NCBI GenBank assembly: GCA_019113825.1
Contig: DXGR01000111.1
Coordinates: forward strand, 1 to 64,000
Source of the DNA: Candidatus Stackebrandtia excrementipullorum
GTDB lineage: Bacteria; Actinomycetota; Actinomycetes; Mycobacteriales; Micromonosporaceae
Reading direction: 5' to 3'
Length of the DNA stretch: 64,000 nt
Shown here one piece after another: positions 8,742 through 17,663 of the stretch. Below the pieces are notes generated by a model. That model saw only the letters and a list, made by a program, of their open reading frames with translations, was not told where the DNA came from and made no database searches. The stretch's first letter is position 1. The number at the start of each line of letters is the position of its first letter. The position numbers and the translations under genes were made by a program.

Positions 8742-9275
8742 GTGGACTTCGACGCCTACGCCCAAACGGCCGCCGACCTCGCCAACGCCGAACTGTCCGA
8801 CCTGGAAGACCTCCAGGCGTTCTTCGGCGACCGACTGTGGTGGGCGCAACGTGTCACAGAACGAGATTTGTCTGCTTTCCGTCGAGTTAAACGCCGCTTC
8901 CGAGAGGTGTTCGTCAAGGGTGCCGACGGCGACGACCACGCTGCGGTCGATGTGCTCAACACACTCCTCGAGCAGTTCCCCGTACAACCCCGTATATCCG
9001 GTCACCGCGGCGGTGACTGGCACATGCATGTGACCGGCCGCGGTTCCTCGGTCGCGTCCGAGTTCATCGCCGGCGCGGCGTGGGGCCTGTCGGCCTGGTT
9101 GTGCCGATACAAGGGTGCTCGGTTCGGAGTCTGCGCCGATTCACGATGCGGAAACGTGTACCTCGACACGTCGTCGAACCGTTGCCGCCGCTTCTGCTCG
9201 GAACGTTGCGCAACCCGCTCCCACGTGGCCGCTCACCGCGCGAGAAAGAAGGAGGCGGCGGCCGCCGCCGCTTAA
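8742..9275 (+). CDS. CGNR zinc-finger protein
   Basis: This protein of about 177 aa has an N-terminal ABATE-like region beginning FDAYAQTAADLANA and a C-terminal CGNR zinc finger. Zinc-ligand cysteines are near 131, 136, 152 and 156 (C-ADSRCGN, then RRFCSERCATR). It ends in a basic and Ala-rich tail. CGNR proteins are putative stress-responsive transcription factors. The GTG at 8742 places the conserved N-terminus correctly. A GTG at 8709 gives 11 extra residues. It is divergent from the proline dehydrogenase gene. Confidence 0.87.
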   Translation: MDFDAYAQTAADLANAELSDLEDLQAFFGDRLWWAQRVTERDLSAFRRVKRRFREVFVKGADGDDHAAVDVLNTLLEQFPVQPRISGHRGGDWHMHVTGRGSSVASEFIAGAAWGLSAWLCRYKGARFGVCADSRCGNVYLDTSSNRCRRFCSERCATRSHVAAHRARKKEAAAAAA

Positions 9276-10075
9276 CGCGTGGGCGCGGCTTTAAGATGCC
9301 GCCGCGCGAACGCCAACGACTCGGCGAGATCGGCTTCTCTGACCGTGCGGTGTCCGGCTTTTCGGGTGGACACCTCGACGGCGACGGAGAAGTCCCGATC
9401 TTGACGGTCCAGGAACTCCAGCAACTCTCCACACGGTTGGTTGCCGCGTCCCGGCACCGCGTGCTCGTCCATGCCCGGACCGGTGCCGTCGCCCAGGTGG
9501 ACGTGGGTCAGACCCGGCCCCATACGGTCGGCGAGTTCGAGAGCATCGGTGCTGGAAGCGGCGCAGTGTGACAGATCCAACGTGTAATTGTCGTAACCGG
9601 GGTTGGTCGGGTCCCAGTGGGGCGAATACGGCGCGAATCCACGCTTGGCCATCTTTATGGGATACATGTTTTCGACCGCGAAGGCGACGCCGGGAAACCG
9701 CTGCCGGAGTTTCTTCAACCCATCGAAAAAGTGACGCGCGTACTCACGCTGCCAGGCGAACGGAGGATGTATCACGACCGTGTCGGCGCCCAGGCGCTCG
9801 GCCATGACCGCGGCACGGCGTAGTCTTTCCCAGGGGTCCTTGCTCCAGACTCGCTGCGTCATCAGCAGACACGGTGCGTGGACCGACCTCACGGGTACCC
9901 CGTAATGGTCGACCAGGGTGGCCAACGTCTCGGCGTCTTGGCTGACCTTGTCTGTCCACACCATGACTTCGATCCCGTCGTAACCGAGTTTGGAGGCAAG
10001 CTCGAAAGCCACGGCGGTCGGCTCGGGATACACCGACGAGGTCGACAAAAGCACGGGTGCCGATACACGGTCCAT
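9272..10075 (-). CDS. TIM-barrel sugar phosphate isomerase/epimerase
   Basis: This 267-aa protein is of the AP-endonuclease-2/xylose-isomerase-like barrel family. Metal-site residues lie in strands around VIHPPFAWQ, AVENMYP, LDLSHCAAS and HVHLGDGTG. The family includes sugar isomerases and epimerases and endonuclease IV. Nothing in the context tells the substrate. The start at ATG 10075 is supported by TACCCT exactly 6 nt before it, the pattern of a leaderless actinobacterial promoter. The long upstream extension is not coding. Its 3' end overlaps the convergent CGNR gene by 4 nt. Confidence 0.87.
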   Translation of the reverse strand: MDRVSAPVLLSTSSVYPEPTAVAFELASKLGYDGIEVMVWTDKVSQDAETLATLVDHYGVPVRSVHAPCLLMTQRVWSKDPWERLRRAAVMAERLGADTVVIHPPFAWQREYARHFFDGLKKLRQRFPGVAFAVENMYPIKMAKRGFAPYSPHWDPTNPGYDNYTLDLSHCAASSTDALELADRMGPGLTHVHLGDGTGPGMDEHAVPGRGNQPCGELLEFLDRQDRDFSVAVEVSTRKAGHRTVREADLAESLAFARRHLKAAPTR

Positions 10076-10138
10076 AACGTAAGGGTAACGATGCGCTCCA
10101 TCCGCACGTTGTGTGGTGGTAGTGGGAGGGGAATTGAG

Positions 10139-10945
10139 ATGACGAGCAGCCCACCGCCCGAAGTGGGGCTTGACTACTCCCGGGAATGGATTGAGATCGC
10201 CGACCCCGAGGAGGAGGACGGCGTGATACGAGCAGACCTGACCTGGTTGTTGTCTTCGTGGCATTGCATTTTCGGTAATGGTTGCCCGGGTATCGAACCG
10301 GAGCAGCCCGACGACGGCTGTTGTGTGCACGGCGCGTTTTACACCGACAAGGACGACGAGAAGCGGGTACGTAAAGCCGTGAGCAAACTCACGCCGACGA
10401 CCTGGCAAAACCACCGGAAACGGTTCGCCGACACCGTCGAGCACGACACTCTCGCCGACGACGACGGTGTGGAACAACCGGCACGGAAGACCGCCGTCGT
10501 CGACGGTGCCTGCGTGTTTCACAACCACGCGGGTTTCGAGGGCGGCACCGGGTGTGCACTACATGCCCAGGCGATGCGCGACGGTGTCCACCCGATGGAG
10601 TACAAGCCCGAGGTCTGCTGGCAGCTGCCGGTCAAGCGTGACTTCTCGACGGTGCAACGAAACGACGAGTCGACCCAGCACATCACGTGGATAGGAGAGT
10701 TCGACCGGCGTGCATGGGGCGGTGGCGGCCACGATTTCGGGTGGTGGTGCACCTCGGCGCCGCAGGCTCACACCGCGCCCGAGCCGGTGTACCGCAGCTA
10801 TCGGACCGAATTGATCGAGCTGCTCGGCAAGGAGGGCTACACCCGGCTGGAGGCCGTTTGCGATGCCCGCTATGAGGTCGGTTTGGTCGCCGAACACCCG
10901 GCGACCGTCGAGGGACGCAAGCTGCTGCCCATTACGCCGGTGTAA
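10139..10945 (+). CDS. conserved cysteine-rich protein, metal-binding candidate
   Basis: This 268-aa protein has clustered Cys and His residues: WHCIFGNGCPG, DDGCCVHGAFY, ACVFHNHAGF, GCALHAQA, EVCWQLP and WWCTSAP. This suggests a bound metal or cluster, as in YkgJ/DUF3109-like proteins. I recognise it only as an actinobacterial conserved hypothetical. The start at 10139 has an excellent GGGAGGGG ribosome-binding site. The frame extending to 9878 runs antisense to the isomerase. It is divergent from the isomerase gene, with 63 bp between them. Confidence 0.78.
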   Translation: MTSSPPPEVGLDYSREWIEIADPEEEDGVIRADLTWLLSSWHCIFGNGCPGIEPEQPDDGCCVHGAFYTDKDDEKRVRKAVSKLTPTTWQNHRKRFADTVEHDTLADDDGVEQPARKTAVVDGACVFHNHAGFEGGTGCALHAQAMRDGVHPMEYKPEVCWQLPVKRDFSTVQRNDESTQHITWIGEFDRRAWGGGGHDFGWWCTSAPQAHTAPEPVYRSYRTELIELLGKEGYTRLEAVCDARYEVGLVAEHPATVEGRKLLPITPV

Positions 10946-11109
10946 GACGGCTTTCGCGTCGGTCGGTGCTTTCTCGTACGGTTGAGTGATGCGGTTCTCG
11001 AAGGTGACCGAAAACCGTGTGAACCCCTGTGCGGGGCTCCCGCCGTTCGGTGGCTTGACGTCCGAGCGAGTCGGTTCGGCCCGGTGCCGGGGAGCCGTTC
11101 ACTGCCGGA

Positions 11110-11960
11110 TCAGCAGCACCTTGTCGGCTTCACCGGGTCGGCAGGCTCATCGCCTCGTCGATGCGGTACAGCAGAAGTCGGTGCGTGATGAGTCGATCCG
11201 GTTCGATCCGGCCTGATTCGACAACGGCATGAGGTCCTCCCGGTGTCCTGCAGGCGCACCTCGCAGATAGGCGCCACGCTTGTTGACGTGGCGGGCCACA
11301 TCGACCGGCACGGGGTCGGCCGGATGCCCGATGACGACGGTGGTGGCCTCACGCCGCAACGTGTCCAGCATCGGTGGCAGTCCTCCGGGCGCCCCGGAGA
11401 CGTCGAATCCTGCATCGAATCCGCCGCGGGCGCGCCTCGTGGCGTCGGTGACGTCCGTAATTTCGGCGCTGGAGGCGGCCACGTGAGCACCGACGTTGCG
11501 GTTGTTTGACAGCGGAACGGGTTGGGTTCGACGGCGGTGACCTGCGCGCTCATGGCGACGGCCGGCCGAATGATCGCGCGGCACGACGGGGCCGCAACCG
11601 TTGACCGGGACGGACCTTCCGGCCACGTTGTGGCCGGACCGTTGAACCGCGTGCACGGCCACGCCCGCCGACTCCAACAGTGCGGCCGTCTCGATCGGCA
11701 CCGGGACACAGACCTTTCGGGAACGGTGACGGCTTCGGCGAACACCCCGTCGAAGTGCATGCCCAGAATGCGTGTATCGGCGCACGTGTGGGCGCTTCCG
11801 GCGCGACACGGATAACAGCGGCCGCAGAACAGAGGGCGTCGAATGCGACACGGTCGCCGACTCGCCGGTTGTGTACATCGCGTCCGACCTCGACGACGGT
11901 GCCCTCGCCGTCGTGTCCCATCACGACCGGAAGCGCAGGAGTCTGGGGCCGGGGTTAGGC
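11110..11960 (-). pseudogene. decayed zinc alcohol/threonine dehydrogenase
   Basis: Pieces of one medium-chain zinc dehydrogenase occur in order on the minus strand but in different frames. They are ALPVVMGHDGEGTVVEVG and VGDRVAFDALCS near 11910-11850, then the structural-zinc segment CGRCYPCRAGSAHTC and MHFDGVFAEAVTVPER. Next come IETAALLESAGVAVHAV, VTAVEPNPF and DAGFDVSGAPGGLPPM, then RHVNKRGAYLRGA, and finally ITHRLLLYRIDEAMSLPT near 11150. At least four frame changes are needed to join them, and the N-terminus is lost. The family is L-threonine 3-dehydrogenase-like. It cannot make a full enzyme. Confidence 0.8.
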
Positions 11961-12575
11961 GTGTCCTGTTGTGACGCTGCGGAGGTCGAGGTGGGGCGCG
12001 TCATGCTGCAGCGTGGCGACCGGCTGGTTCAGGCCGCCGATCACAGCACATGGGGCGGACATTCTTTTAAGACGTGCTCCCCCTCCGCCGGTTCAACGTG
12101 GTTTCCTCACGGCGGACGTTGCGAACAATGCAGCCGGGAGTGGGAGTCATCGCGGAGGTCGAACGATCGTCACCGTCGAAAGGTCGACGAAGGTGGCCAC
12201 ACACAACAGCGCGAGAAACACCACGGCCGGGTTGAGGTCAACGCGAGGAAAGATCGGAACATCCACCGCGACGTTCAAGCCGCTGTCAGAGTGGCGCCTT
12301 CTTTCCAGACGCCTCTGTGACACCACGTGGGCGGGGTTCGGCAACGGTAACGCCTCTCTATATCGCCTGAGGGTCCTCGCCTCGACCAAGCGCGTCCCAG
12401 AGGCGACGCCGAGTACCGGGAAGCGGCCGAGGCGGATCTCGACCCGGTCGATCGTGCACTGACATCGGCGGCCACGCCGTTGCCGCCACGGTGTCGACAT
12501 GCCACGATCGGCGTGACGGCGAAAACATCGTCGTGGGCGGGACCGCCTGCTCACGACCGTCCAGTGGAGGCTGTA
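11961..12575. other. gene-free stretch upstream of 2-hydroxyacid dehydrogenase
   Basis: No convincing gene is present. A short hydrophobic minus-strand segment near 12150-12270 (LNPAVVFLALLCVATFVDL) could be a remnant of a membrane protein. The area adjoins the dehydrogenase pseudogene and looks like decaying sequence. The 160 bases between 10946 and 11110 also show nothing. Confidence 0.5.
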
Positions 12576-13574
12576 GTGCCCACACGTGCGCGCGGGGTAT
12601 TCGCGATGAGCGACTACGCTCGACGAACCGCTTTCCCCGACGCCGTGCTTCAACGGCTGGCGACCGTCGCCGAGATCGACCCCGCCGTACCGATCACCGA
12701 CTTCCGACTGGCGGGAGAACACCTGGCCACCGCCGACTTCCTGATCACGGGTTGGGGCAGCCCGCTCGTCGACGTGAACGTCCTCGACGCCGCACCGAAT
12801 CTTCGCCTTGTCGCCCACGCGGCCGGGTCGGTGAAACACCACCTCACGGCGGACGTCTGGCAGCGCGGAATCACGGTTTCGTCGGCGGCCGACGCCAACG
12901 CCGAACCGGTCGCCGAGTACACCCGAGCCATGATCATGCTCGCGTGCAAACGTGCCCTGCCCCAGGCCAATGCCTATCGAACAGCCGGTTGGCCGCTCGA
13001 CGACCAACGCGTCGACGCCGGCTACGTCGAGCGCACCATCGGAGTGGTCGGAGCCTCCCGCATCGGCCGACGGGTCATCGAACTGTTGCGGCCGTGGAAC
13101 GTGCGCGTGCTCGTGAGCGACCCGTACTGCAGTCCGGACCAGGTTCGAGCGCTCGGCGCGCAGCAGGCGAATCTGGATCGGTTGTGCGCCGAATCCGACG
13201 TCGTCACCGTCCACGCACCGGAACTGCCCGAAACGCGTCACCTCATCGACGATCGGCTTCTTTCGCTCATGCGGGACTCAAGCGTCCTCATCAACACCGC
13301 ACGCGGTTCGCTCGTGGACACCGAGGCGCTCCTTGCCCACTGTGAAACCGGGCGTATCTCCGCGATACTCGACGTGACAGACCCCGAACCGCTCCCGCCG
13401 GGACATCGCCTGTTCGAGCTACCCAATGTCACGATCACACCGCACCTGGCCGGCGCACAGGGCACCGAAATCGCCCTCTTGGGCCACTACGCGGTCGACG
13501 AGGTGATTCGCTTCGTGGCCCAGGAGCCACTGCACGGGACCGTGGCCTTCGAGGACCTGGCGCGAGGAGCTTGA
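12576..13574 (+). CDS. D-isomer-specific 2-hydroxyacid dehydrogenase
   Basis: This 332-aa NAD-dependent oxidoreductase resembles phosphoglycerate dehydrogenase and relatives. The Rossmann motif is GVVGASRIGRRV, with the middle Gly replaced. The catalytic Arg lies in NTARGSLVD, the Glu in DVTDPEPLP and the His in TPHLAGA. The GTG start at 12576 was chosen because GTGGAGG lies 5 nt upstream. This keeps the N-terminal PTRARGVFAM that family members share. The gene stands alone between decayed DNA and the ygfZ gene, and the substrate is not determined. Confidence 0.88.
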   Translation: MPTRARGVFAMSDYARRTAFPDAVLQRLATVAEIDPAVPITDFRLAGEHLATADFLITGWGSPLVDVNVLDAAPNLRLVAHAAGSVKHHLTADVWQRGITVSSAADANAEPVAEYTRAMIMLACKRALPQANAYRTAGWPLDDQRVDAGYVERTIGVVGASRIGRRVIELLRPWNVRVLVSDPYCSPDQVRALGAQQANLDRLCAESDVVTVHAPELPETRHLIDDRLLSLMRDSSVLINTARGSLVDTEALLAHCETGRISAILDVTDPEPLPPGHRLFELPNVTITPHLAGAQGTEIALLGHYAVDEVIRFVAQEPLHGTVAFEDLARGA

Positions 13575-13882
13575 CCCTGACCGTGCATCACGGGCACACA
13601 GACGCCAACCGGGAACCACGTCGCCGACGGTGGAGCCCACGAAAATTCTCCACGGGTGGACGAACCCCGGTCGACAACCGACCCGGCCCGGCGAGAGCCG
13701 GTTCGTCGAATTCCATGACCCGCCGACTCTCGCCGTCCTTAAAGCTTTCTCCGGTGCTCATAGCGCCGAACATCTGGGGTCGGGGCGTTGGCGGAGCGCC
13801 CGGTCGAGCCCACGGATCGCATCCGGCTGCGCCGTGATGTTCACGGGACGACGTTTATACGCCCCCACGGCTGCGCGGGCGA
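13575..13882. other. intergenic region between convergent genes
   Basis: These 308 bases separate the ends of the 2-hydroxyacid dehydrogenase and ygfZ genes. Reading frames here lack family resemblance. I see no clear hairpin terminator, RNA gene or repeat. Confidence 0.5.
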
Positions 13883-14920
13883 TTACAGGGAGGCCGCCGA
13901 CCCCGCCACGTCGAACGTCGTTTCCGGCTTGTCCGCGACGTTACGGCGCAACAGAGCCAAAGCGATCATGCCGTCCTCGTAGTGCCGACCGGCGGTACCG
14001 ATACGACCGACAGTGCGGCTCCCGGCAACGACGTCGGTTCCCACCTCCGGGGGGTGTTCATCGCTACCGTCCAGGTGAAGCGGTACAAGACGACGCGGCG
14101 GTTTACCCAGGTGATGCACTCGTGCCACCGTCTCCTGCCCTCGGTAGCAGCCCTTGTCAAGGTGAACCGCCCTCGCCAACAACCCGAGAACCTCGTGCGG
14201 GATCGTCCGATGATCGGTGTCCACACCGACGACCGGGCGTTCCGCGCCGATCCTCAGCATGTCGAAAGCCCAACGTCCGGCGACCGGCAGATCGAGCCGC
14301 TCGGGAAGATCATTGAACGAGTCCCGGGGAACCAGCAGGTCGACCATCGGCATACCGAGCTCGTCCGTGCGGCGGACAAACCCTCCGTCGGGCAACGCCT
14401 CGCCCGCGTAGATCGCGGTGGCGCGCATGGTGAGCGTCCCCGTGGCGAACTTCGCGTCGGGCACAGTCAACAGGTCCGGCGCGGCGAGATCGGTGGAACC
14501 GGTGTGGGATGCCAAGGCCCAACGGTCGGAGACGTCCTCCACCTCCACCGGAGTGAAAAACCGCATCTTCAGCAGGTAGTCGAGTAGGGCCTTGCCCGAT
14601 TCGGGTTCGGTGTCCAGCCACGTCGTCGAGCCGTCGTCGTAAACACCCGCGTGGTGTTCGATGTGCCCGTTGGGGGACAGAACCATCAACTCGGTGCCTT
14701 GCCCCGGCGACAGATCCGCCAGGTGTTGAGTCGTAAGACTGTGCAGCCAGGTAAGGCGTTCATCACCGGAGACGGTAATGATGCGACGGTCACTGCGGTC
14801 GACGACGGCGCCCTCACCCAGACGGCGTTGCTCGCGCAGCGGATCGCCGTAGTGCCACGCCACGGTGTCGTCGGGGTTCTCGGTTACCGCGCCGTCGCGG
14901 TCCAACCATGCTTGTGTCAC
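13883..14920 (-). CDS. ygfZ: YgfZ-type folate-binding iron-sulfur cluster repair protein
   Basis: This 345-aa protein is of the GcvT/YgfZ family. The YgfZ signature K-G-C-Y-x-G-Q-E appears as DKGCYRGQETVAR in the C-terminal half. That separates it from aminomethyltransferase GcvT. Family members use folate to help maintain iron-sulfur enzymes. The GTG at 14920 overlaps the Fur-family gene stop (GTGA), so the two genes are cotranslated. This pairing is conserved in Streptomyces and suggests metal-linked control of the repair protein. Confidence 0.9.
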   Translation of the reverse strand: MTQAWLDRDGAVTENPDDTVAWHYGDPLREQRRLGEGAVVDRSDRRIITVSGDERLTWLHSLTTQHLADLSPGQGTELMVLSPNGHIEHHAGVYDDGSTTWLDTEPESGKALLDYLLKMRFFTPVEVEDVSDRWALASHTGSTDLAAPDLLTVPDAKFATGTLTMRATAIYAGEALPDGGFVRRTDELGMPMVDLLVPRDSFNDLPERLDLPVAGRWAFDMLRIGAERPVVGVDTDHRTIPHEVLGLLARAVHLDKGCYRGQETVARVHHLGKPPRRLVPLHLDGSDEHPPEVGTDVVAGSRTVGRIGTAGRHYEDGMIALALLRRNVADKPETTFDVAGSAASL

Positions 14921-15348
14921 TGATTCGCCGTTTCGCAGGAGGAACAGATACCGAACAACGCGACATGCCCGACGTCGAGCAGAAACCCGCGCTGTTTCTC
15001 CAGAGAACGACGCACGTCGTCGAATACTTCCGGAGACACCTCGTCGACCGCACCACAACGGTGACACACCAGGTGAACCTGCCCTCGGCTGCCCGCAAGG
15101 TGATAAACGGGACGACCGTGAGACGGGTGCGTGTGCTCCACCATGCCGAGGCTTTCCAACAGGTCGAGCGTGCGGTAGACCGTGGTGATGTTGACACCGG
15201 CCACCTTGTCGCAGATCGATTCGTGGATCTGCTCCGCGGTGGCCTGTTCAAGAGCGGTGACCGCGTCCAACACGAGCTGACGTTGGGCGGTCATGCGTAG
15301 GCCGCGGGCATGCAGCACATCGGCCAAAGCCGGAACGTCGCTGGACAT
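14917..15348 (-). CDS. Fur-family metalloregulator, Nur-like
   Basis: This 143-aa Fur-family repressor has a winged helix at residues 1-80 (MTAQRQLVLDAV, then NITTVYRTLDLLE) and a dimerisation/metal domain. That domain contains VEHTHPSH, YHLAG and the zinc pairs CHRC and CSSC. The order and motifs are closest to Streptomyces Nur (nickel) as I recall it, but Zur or Fur cannot be excluded by eye. It is translationally coupled to ygfZ and divergent from pabC with 78 bp between them, where an operator is expected. Confidence 0.88.
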   Translation of the reverse strand: MSSDVPALADVLHARGLRMTAQRQLVLDAVTALEQATAEQIHESICDKVAGVNITTVYRTLDLLESLGMVEHTHPSHGRPVYHLAGSRGQVHLVCHRCGAVDEVSPEVFDDVRRSLEKQRGFLLDVGHVALFGICSSCETANQ

Positions 15349-15426
15349 GTTTCAGATCGTATTCGGTGTCGGCGGGCTTTGTCGCCTGTGACGGTACGGC
15401 ATGGTCGTCGACGGTAGTGTCTGCTC

Positions 15427-16275
15427 ATGGCTGAAGTTGTTGCGGTACTGGGGCGGGGCGTCATCCGAGCCGACGAGCCCTTTCTTCCCGGGGATGATCT
15501 GGGTGTGTTGCGAGGAGACGGCGTTTTCGAAACCGCGAACGTCCGTAACGGACAACCGTTTCTGCTTCCCGAGCACCTGGCACGCATGGAGCGGTCCGCA
15601 CAGCGAATGGAGCTGGACCTGCCCGACTCCGTGGAACTGACCGAACTGGCGACTCAGGCCTGCAAGGCGTTCGGGACGCAGCGCGAAGGCGCGCTTCGCA
15701 TCGTTTGCACACGAGGGCCCGAAGGTGGCGGGCCTCCCACTGTCTACGCGACGATCAGCCCCGTACCGAAGGCGTTGGCGGCGGCACGGCGCGACGGATT
15801 GAACATGACGGTCTTGAGCCTCGGGTATCCCGTGGACGCCCGCGGTGACGCGCCGTGGCTGATGGGCGGCGCCAAATGTCTGTCGTACGCGGTGGCCATG
15901 GCGGCGCAGCGTTACGCCAAAGCGAACGGGTACGACGATCTGTTGTGGCGTTCCGAGGACGGCTACGCGTTGGAAGGGCCGACGTCGACGTTGGTCTGGC
16001 AGGAGGGCGGCACCCTGTTCACGGTGCCGACGGACACCGGGATCCTTGCGGGCACCACCGCGCGGTTCGTGTTCGAAAAGGCCGCCGAGGAAGGCATTCC
16101 GACCGCTGAACGGCGTGTCCAGGTAGCGGAACTGGCTGGTGCCGACGGTATATGGATGACCTCGTCGGTCCGCGGAATCGTTCAGGTTCGAAGCCTGGAC
16201 CACGTTCCCGTCAAAGCAGGGGACCTGGATGCGACCTTGCGTCGGTTCGGTGGTTTCCCCACGCCTGCCGCCTGA
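15427..16275 (+). CDS. pabC: aminodeoxychorismate lyase (class IV aminotransferase)
   Basis: This 282-aa PLP enzyme belongs to the branched-chain aminotransferase/aminodeoxychorismate lyase fold. The PLP lysine is in GAKCLSYAVAM. The family segment EGPTSTLVW and the late TSSVRGIVQV are present. The length and the RGDGVFET start fit PabC, which makes 4-aminobenzoate for folate. A D-amino acid transaminase is the alternative. It is divergent from the Fur-like gene and is unlinked to the folPBK operon 19 kb away. Confidence 0.8.
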   Translation: MAEVVAVLGRGVIRADEPFLPGDDLGVLRGDGVFETANVRNGQPFLLPEHLARMERSAQRMELDLPDSVELTELATQACKAFGTQREGALRIVCTRGPEGGGPPTVYATISPVPKALAAARRDGLNMTVLSLGYPVDARGDAPWLMGGAKCLSYAVAMAAQRYAKANGYDDLLWRSEDGYALEGPTSTLVWQEGGTLFTVPTDTGILAGTTARFVFEKAAEEGIPTAERRVQVAELAGADGIWMTSSVRGIVQVRSLDHVPVKAGDLDATLRRFGGFPTPAA

Positions 16276-16511
16276 TGCGGCGGTGTTGGAGCGATTGTTC
16301 GCTGCTCATCGGATGCTCGTTGACGTAGTCGCCGACGATGTCCGTGCGCAACAAAGACGGAGTCCAAATTCCCAGTGATTTCCCAGGATTCCTCAAGCCG
16401 CAATTCAGGAGGCGTGGCCATAGTTAAAACAGTTCCGGTCACGCCGACATGTTGATCGACTCGACTCGGGCATTCGACTCGATCGACACGGAACGACTCT
16501 GGGGGCACCAC

Positions 16512-16548
16512 CGCTGGGGTAGGCCAACGGGCACGGCCTACCCCAGCG
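16512..16548 (+). terminator. first of two tandem hairpins
   Basis: A perfect 14-bp stem (CGCTGGGGTAGGCC and complement) has a 9-nt loop. It lies 236 nt after pabC. It is followed by A/T-rich sequence and then a second, stronger terminator hairpin. Confidence 0.65.
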
Positions 16549-16575
16549 CAATTGAATAAAGTGGGTTTCACTTTT

Positions 16576-16616
16576 CCACGCCATGACGCTCGGGCAAGCG
16601 TCATGGCGTGGTTTTT
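16576..16616 (+). terminator. second tandem hairpin with T-run
   Basis: A perfect 15-bp stem (CCACGCCATGACGCT and complement) with a 6-nt loop is followed by TTTTT. This is a canonical plus-strand intrinsic terminator. The 16276-16511 stretch between pabC and the hairpins has no recognisable gene. Confidence 0.85.
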
Positions 16617-16748
16617 CATTGTGGCCTGGCCACGGCCTCCGCCATCGAAATCGGTTGTCGGTATATTGATGCCCGTCGCCATGTTCGTGTCGCAACCGTG
16701 ATGCGGATGTATCCCGAAATTTTCCCTTATGCGCCTAAATTTGGCATC

Positions 16749-17639
16749 ATGTCGGAAATCGGGCAGCCGTTGCGTGCTATCGCGGATCGCCGCGCAACCG
16801 CTGCGATCGCCGCGGCGGTGATTGCAGCGGCCCTGGGGGTTGGACAACTGTGGTTCGGCCAGACGGCCGGAGTACTGGCGTGGCGAGGGACCGCTTCGAC
16901 GACGGGGACCGTGGACGAAGCCGCGATCGTCATCTGGTTGTCGGCGGTGGCGGTGGCGTTGGCCGCAGCGGCCCCCATGCTTCTGTTGAAGATCAAACCG
17001 CCGACCAATCGTCGATTTCTCCAGATCGGTATGGCCGTCTTCGGTGCGTGTCTTACCGTCCCGGTTGCCACAGCCGTCGCCGCCGTGTCGCAGATGTACG
17101 GGGGAGACCTCTCGCAGCTGCGAGTGACGAAGCTCGTCGTGTTCGGCGTGGCCCTCGGGGGTTTGGCGGCGCTCATTTCGGTTCGATCCCAATCGGCCGC
17201 GTGGAGCCTGCTGTACTGGCTGGCGATCGGGTGGGTCCTCATGTGGGTATCGGTAAACGCGGAGCCGGCGATCTCACCGATGCTGGGGCATCTCGATCCG
17301 GGCCCCGAATGGAGCGCCTCAAGCCGTCAATGGCAGGCACGCATGGTGCTTCTCGCGGTCGCGATCGCCATAGGTATGGCCCTGGGTGCGGCTGCTCGCC
17401 TGCGTAACTGGCAGGTCCACGGGTTTGCCGTCACCGCTCGATGGGGGTCGCCGATCACGGTCTCGGCCGGGCCCGGTCTGATGGTCGCCGCTTATCTGGC
17501 TGCGGCTGCCATCGACGGCAACGTACGCATCGACGTGGTCGTCAATCTGGTGGTGGCGACCGTGGCGGCCGCCGGCGCGGCATACGGGGGAATGTCGTTG
17601 GCGCGGAGGGCGTCCCCCATTCCACTACGGACGATGTGA
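16749..17639 (+). CDS. hypothetical multi-pass membrane protein
   Basis: This 296-aa protein has about seven or eight hydrophobic segments, rich in Ala, Val and Gly, and short charged loops. No transporter or enzyme motif was recognised. The ATG at 16749 follows TAAATT by 7 nt, so the transcript may be leaderless, and no Shine-Dalgarno is present. It converges with the SARP regulator gene 24 nt downstream. Unknown function. Confidence 0.72.
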   Translation: MSEIGQPLRAIADRRATAAIAAAVIAAALGVGQLWFGQTAGVLAWRGTASTTGTVDEAAIVIWLSAVAVALAAAAPMLLLKIKPPTNRRFLQIGMAVFGACLTVPVATAVAAVSQMYGGDLSQLRVTKLVVFGVALGGLAALISVRSQSAAWSLLYWLAIGWVLMWVSVNAEPAISPMLGHLDPGPEWSASSRQWQARMVLLAVAIAIGMALGAAARLRNWQVHGFAVTARWGSPITVSAGPGLMVAAYLAAAAIDGNVRIDVVVNLVVATVAAAGAAYGGMSLARRASPIPLRTM

Positions 17640-17663
17640 CCGTCGGGGTCGACGGACCGACGT

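Noticed and set aside
12147..13241. 364-aa minus-strand ORF
   Set aside because: It is mostly antisense to the 2-hydroxyacid dehydrogenase. Only its last 40 residues look hydrophobic, which is mentioned as a possible remnant.
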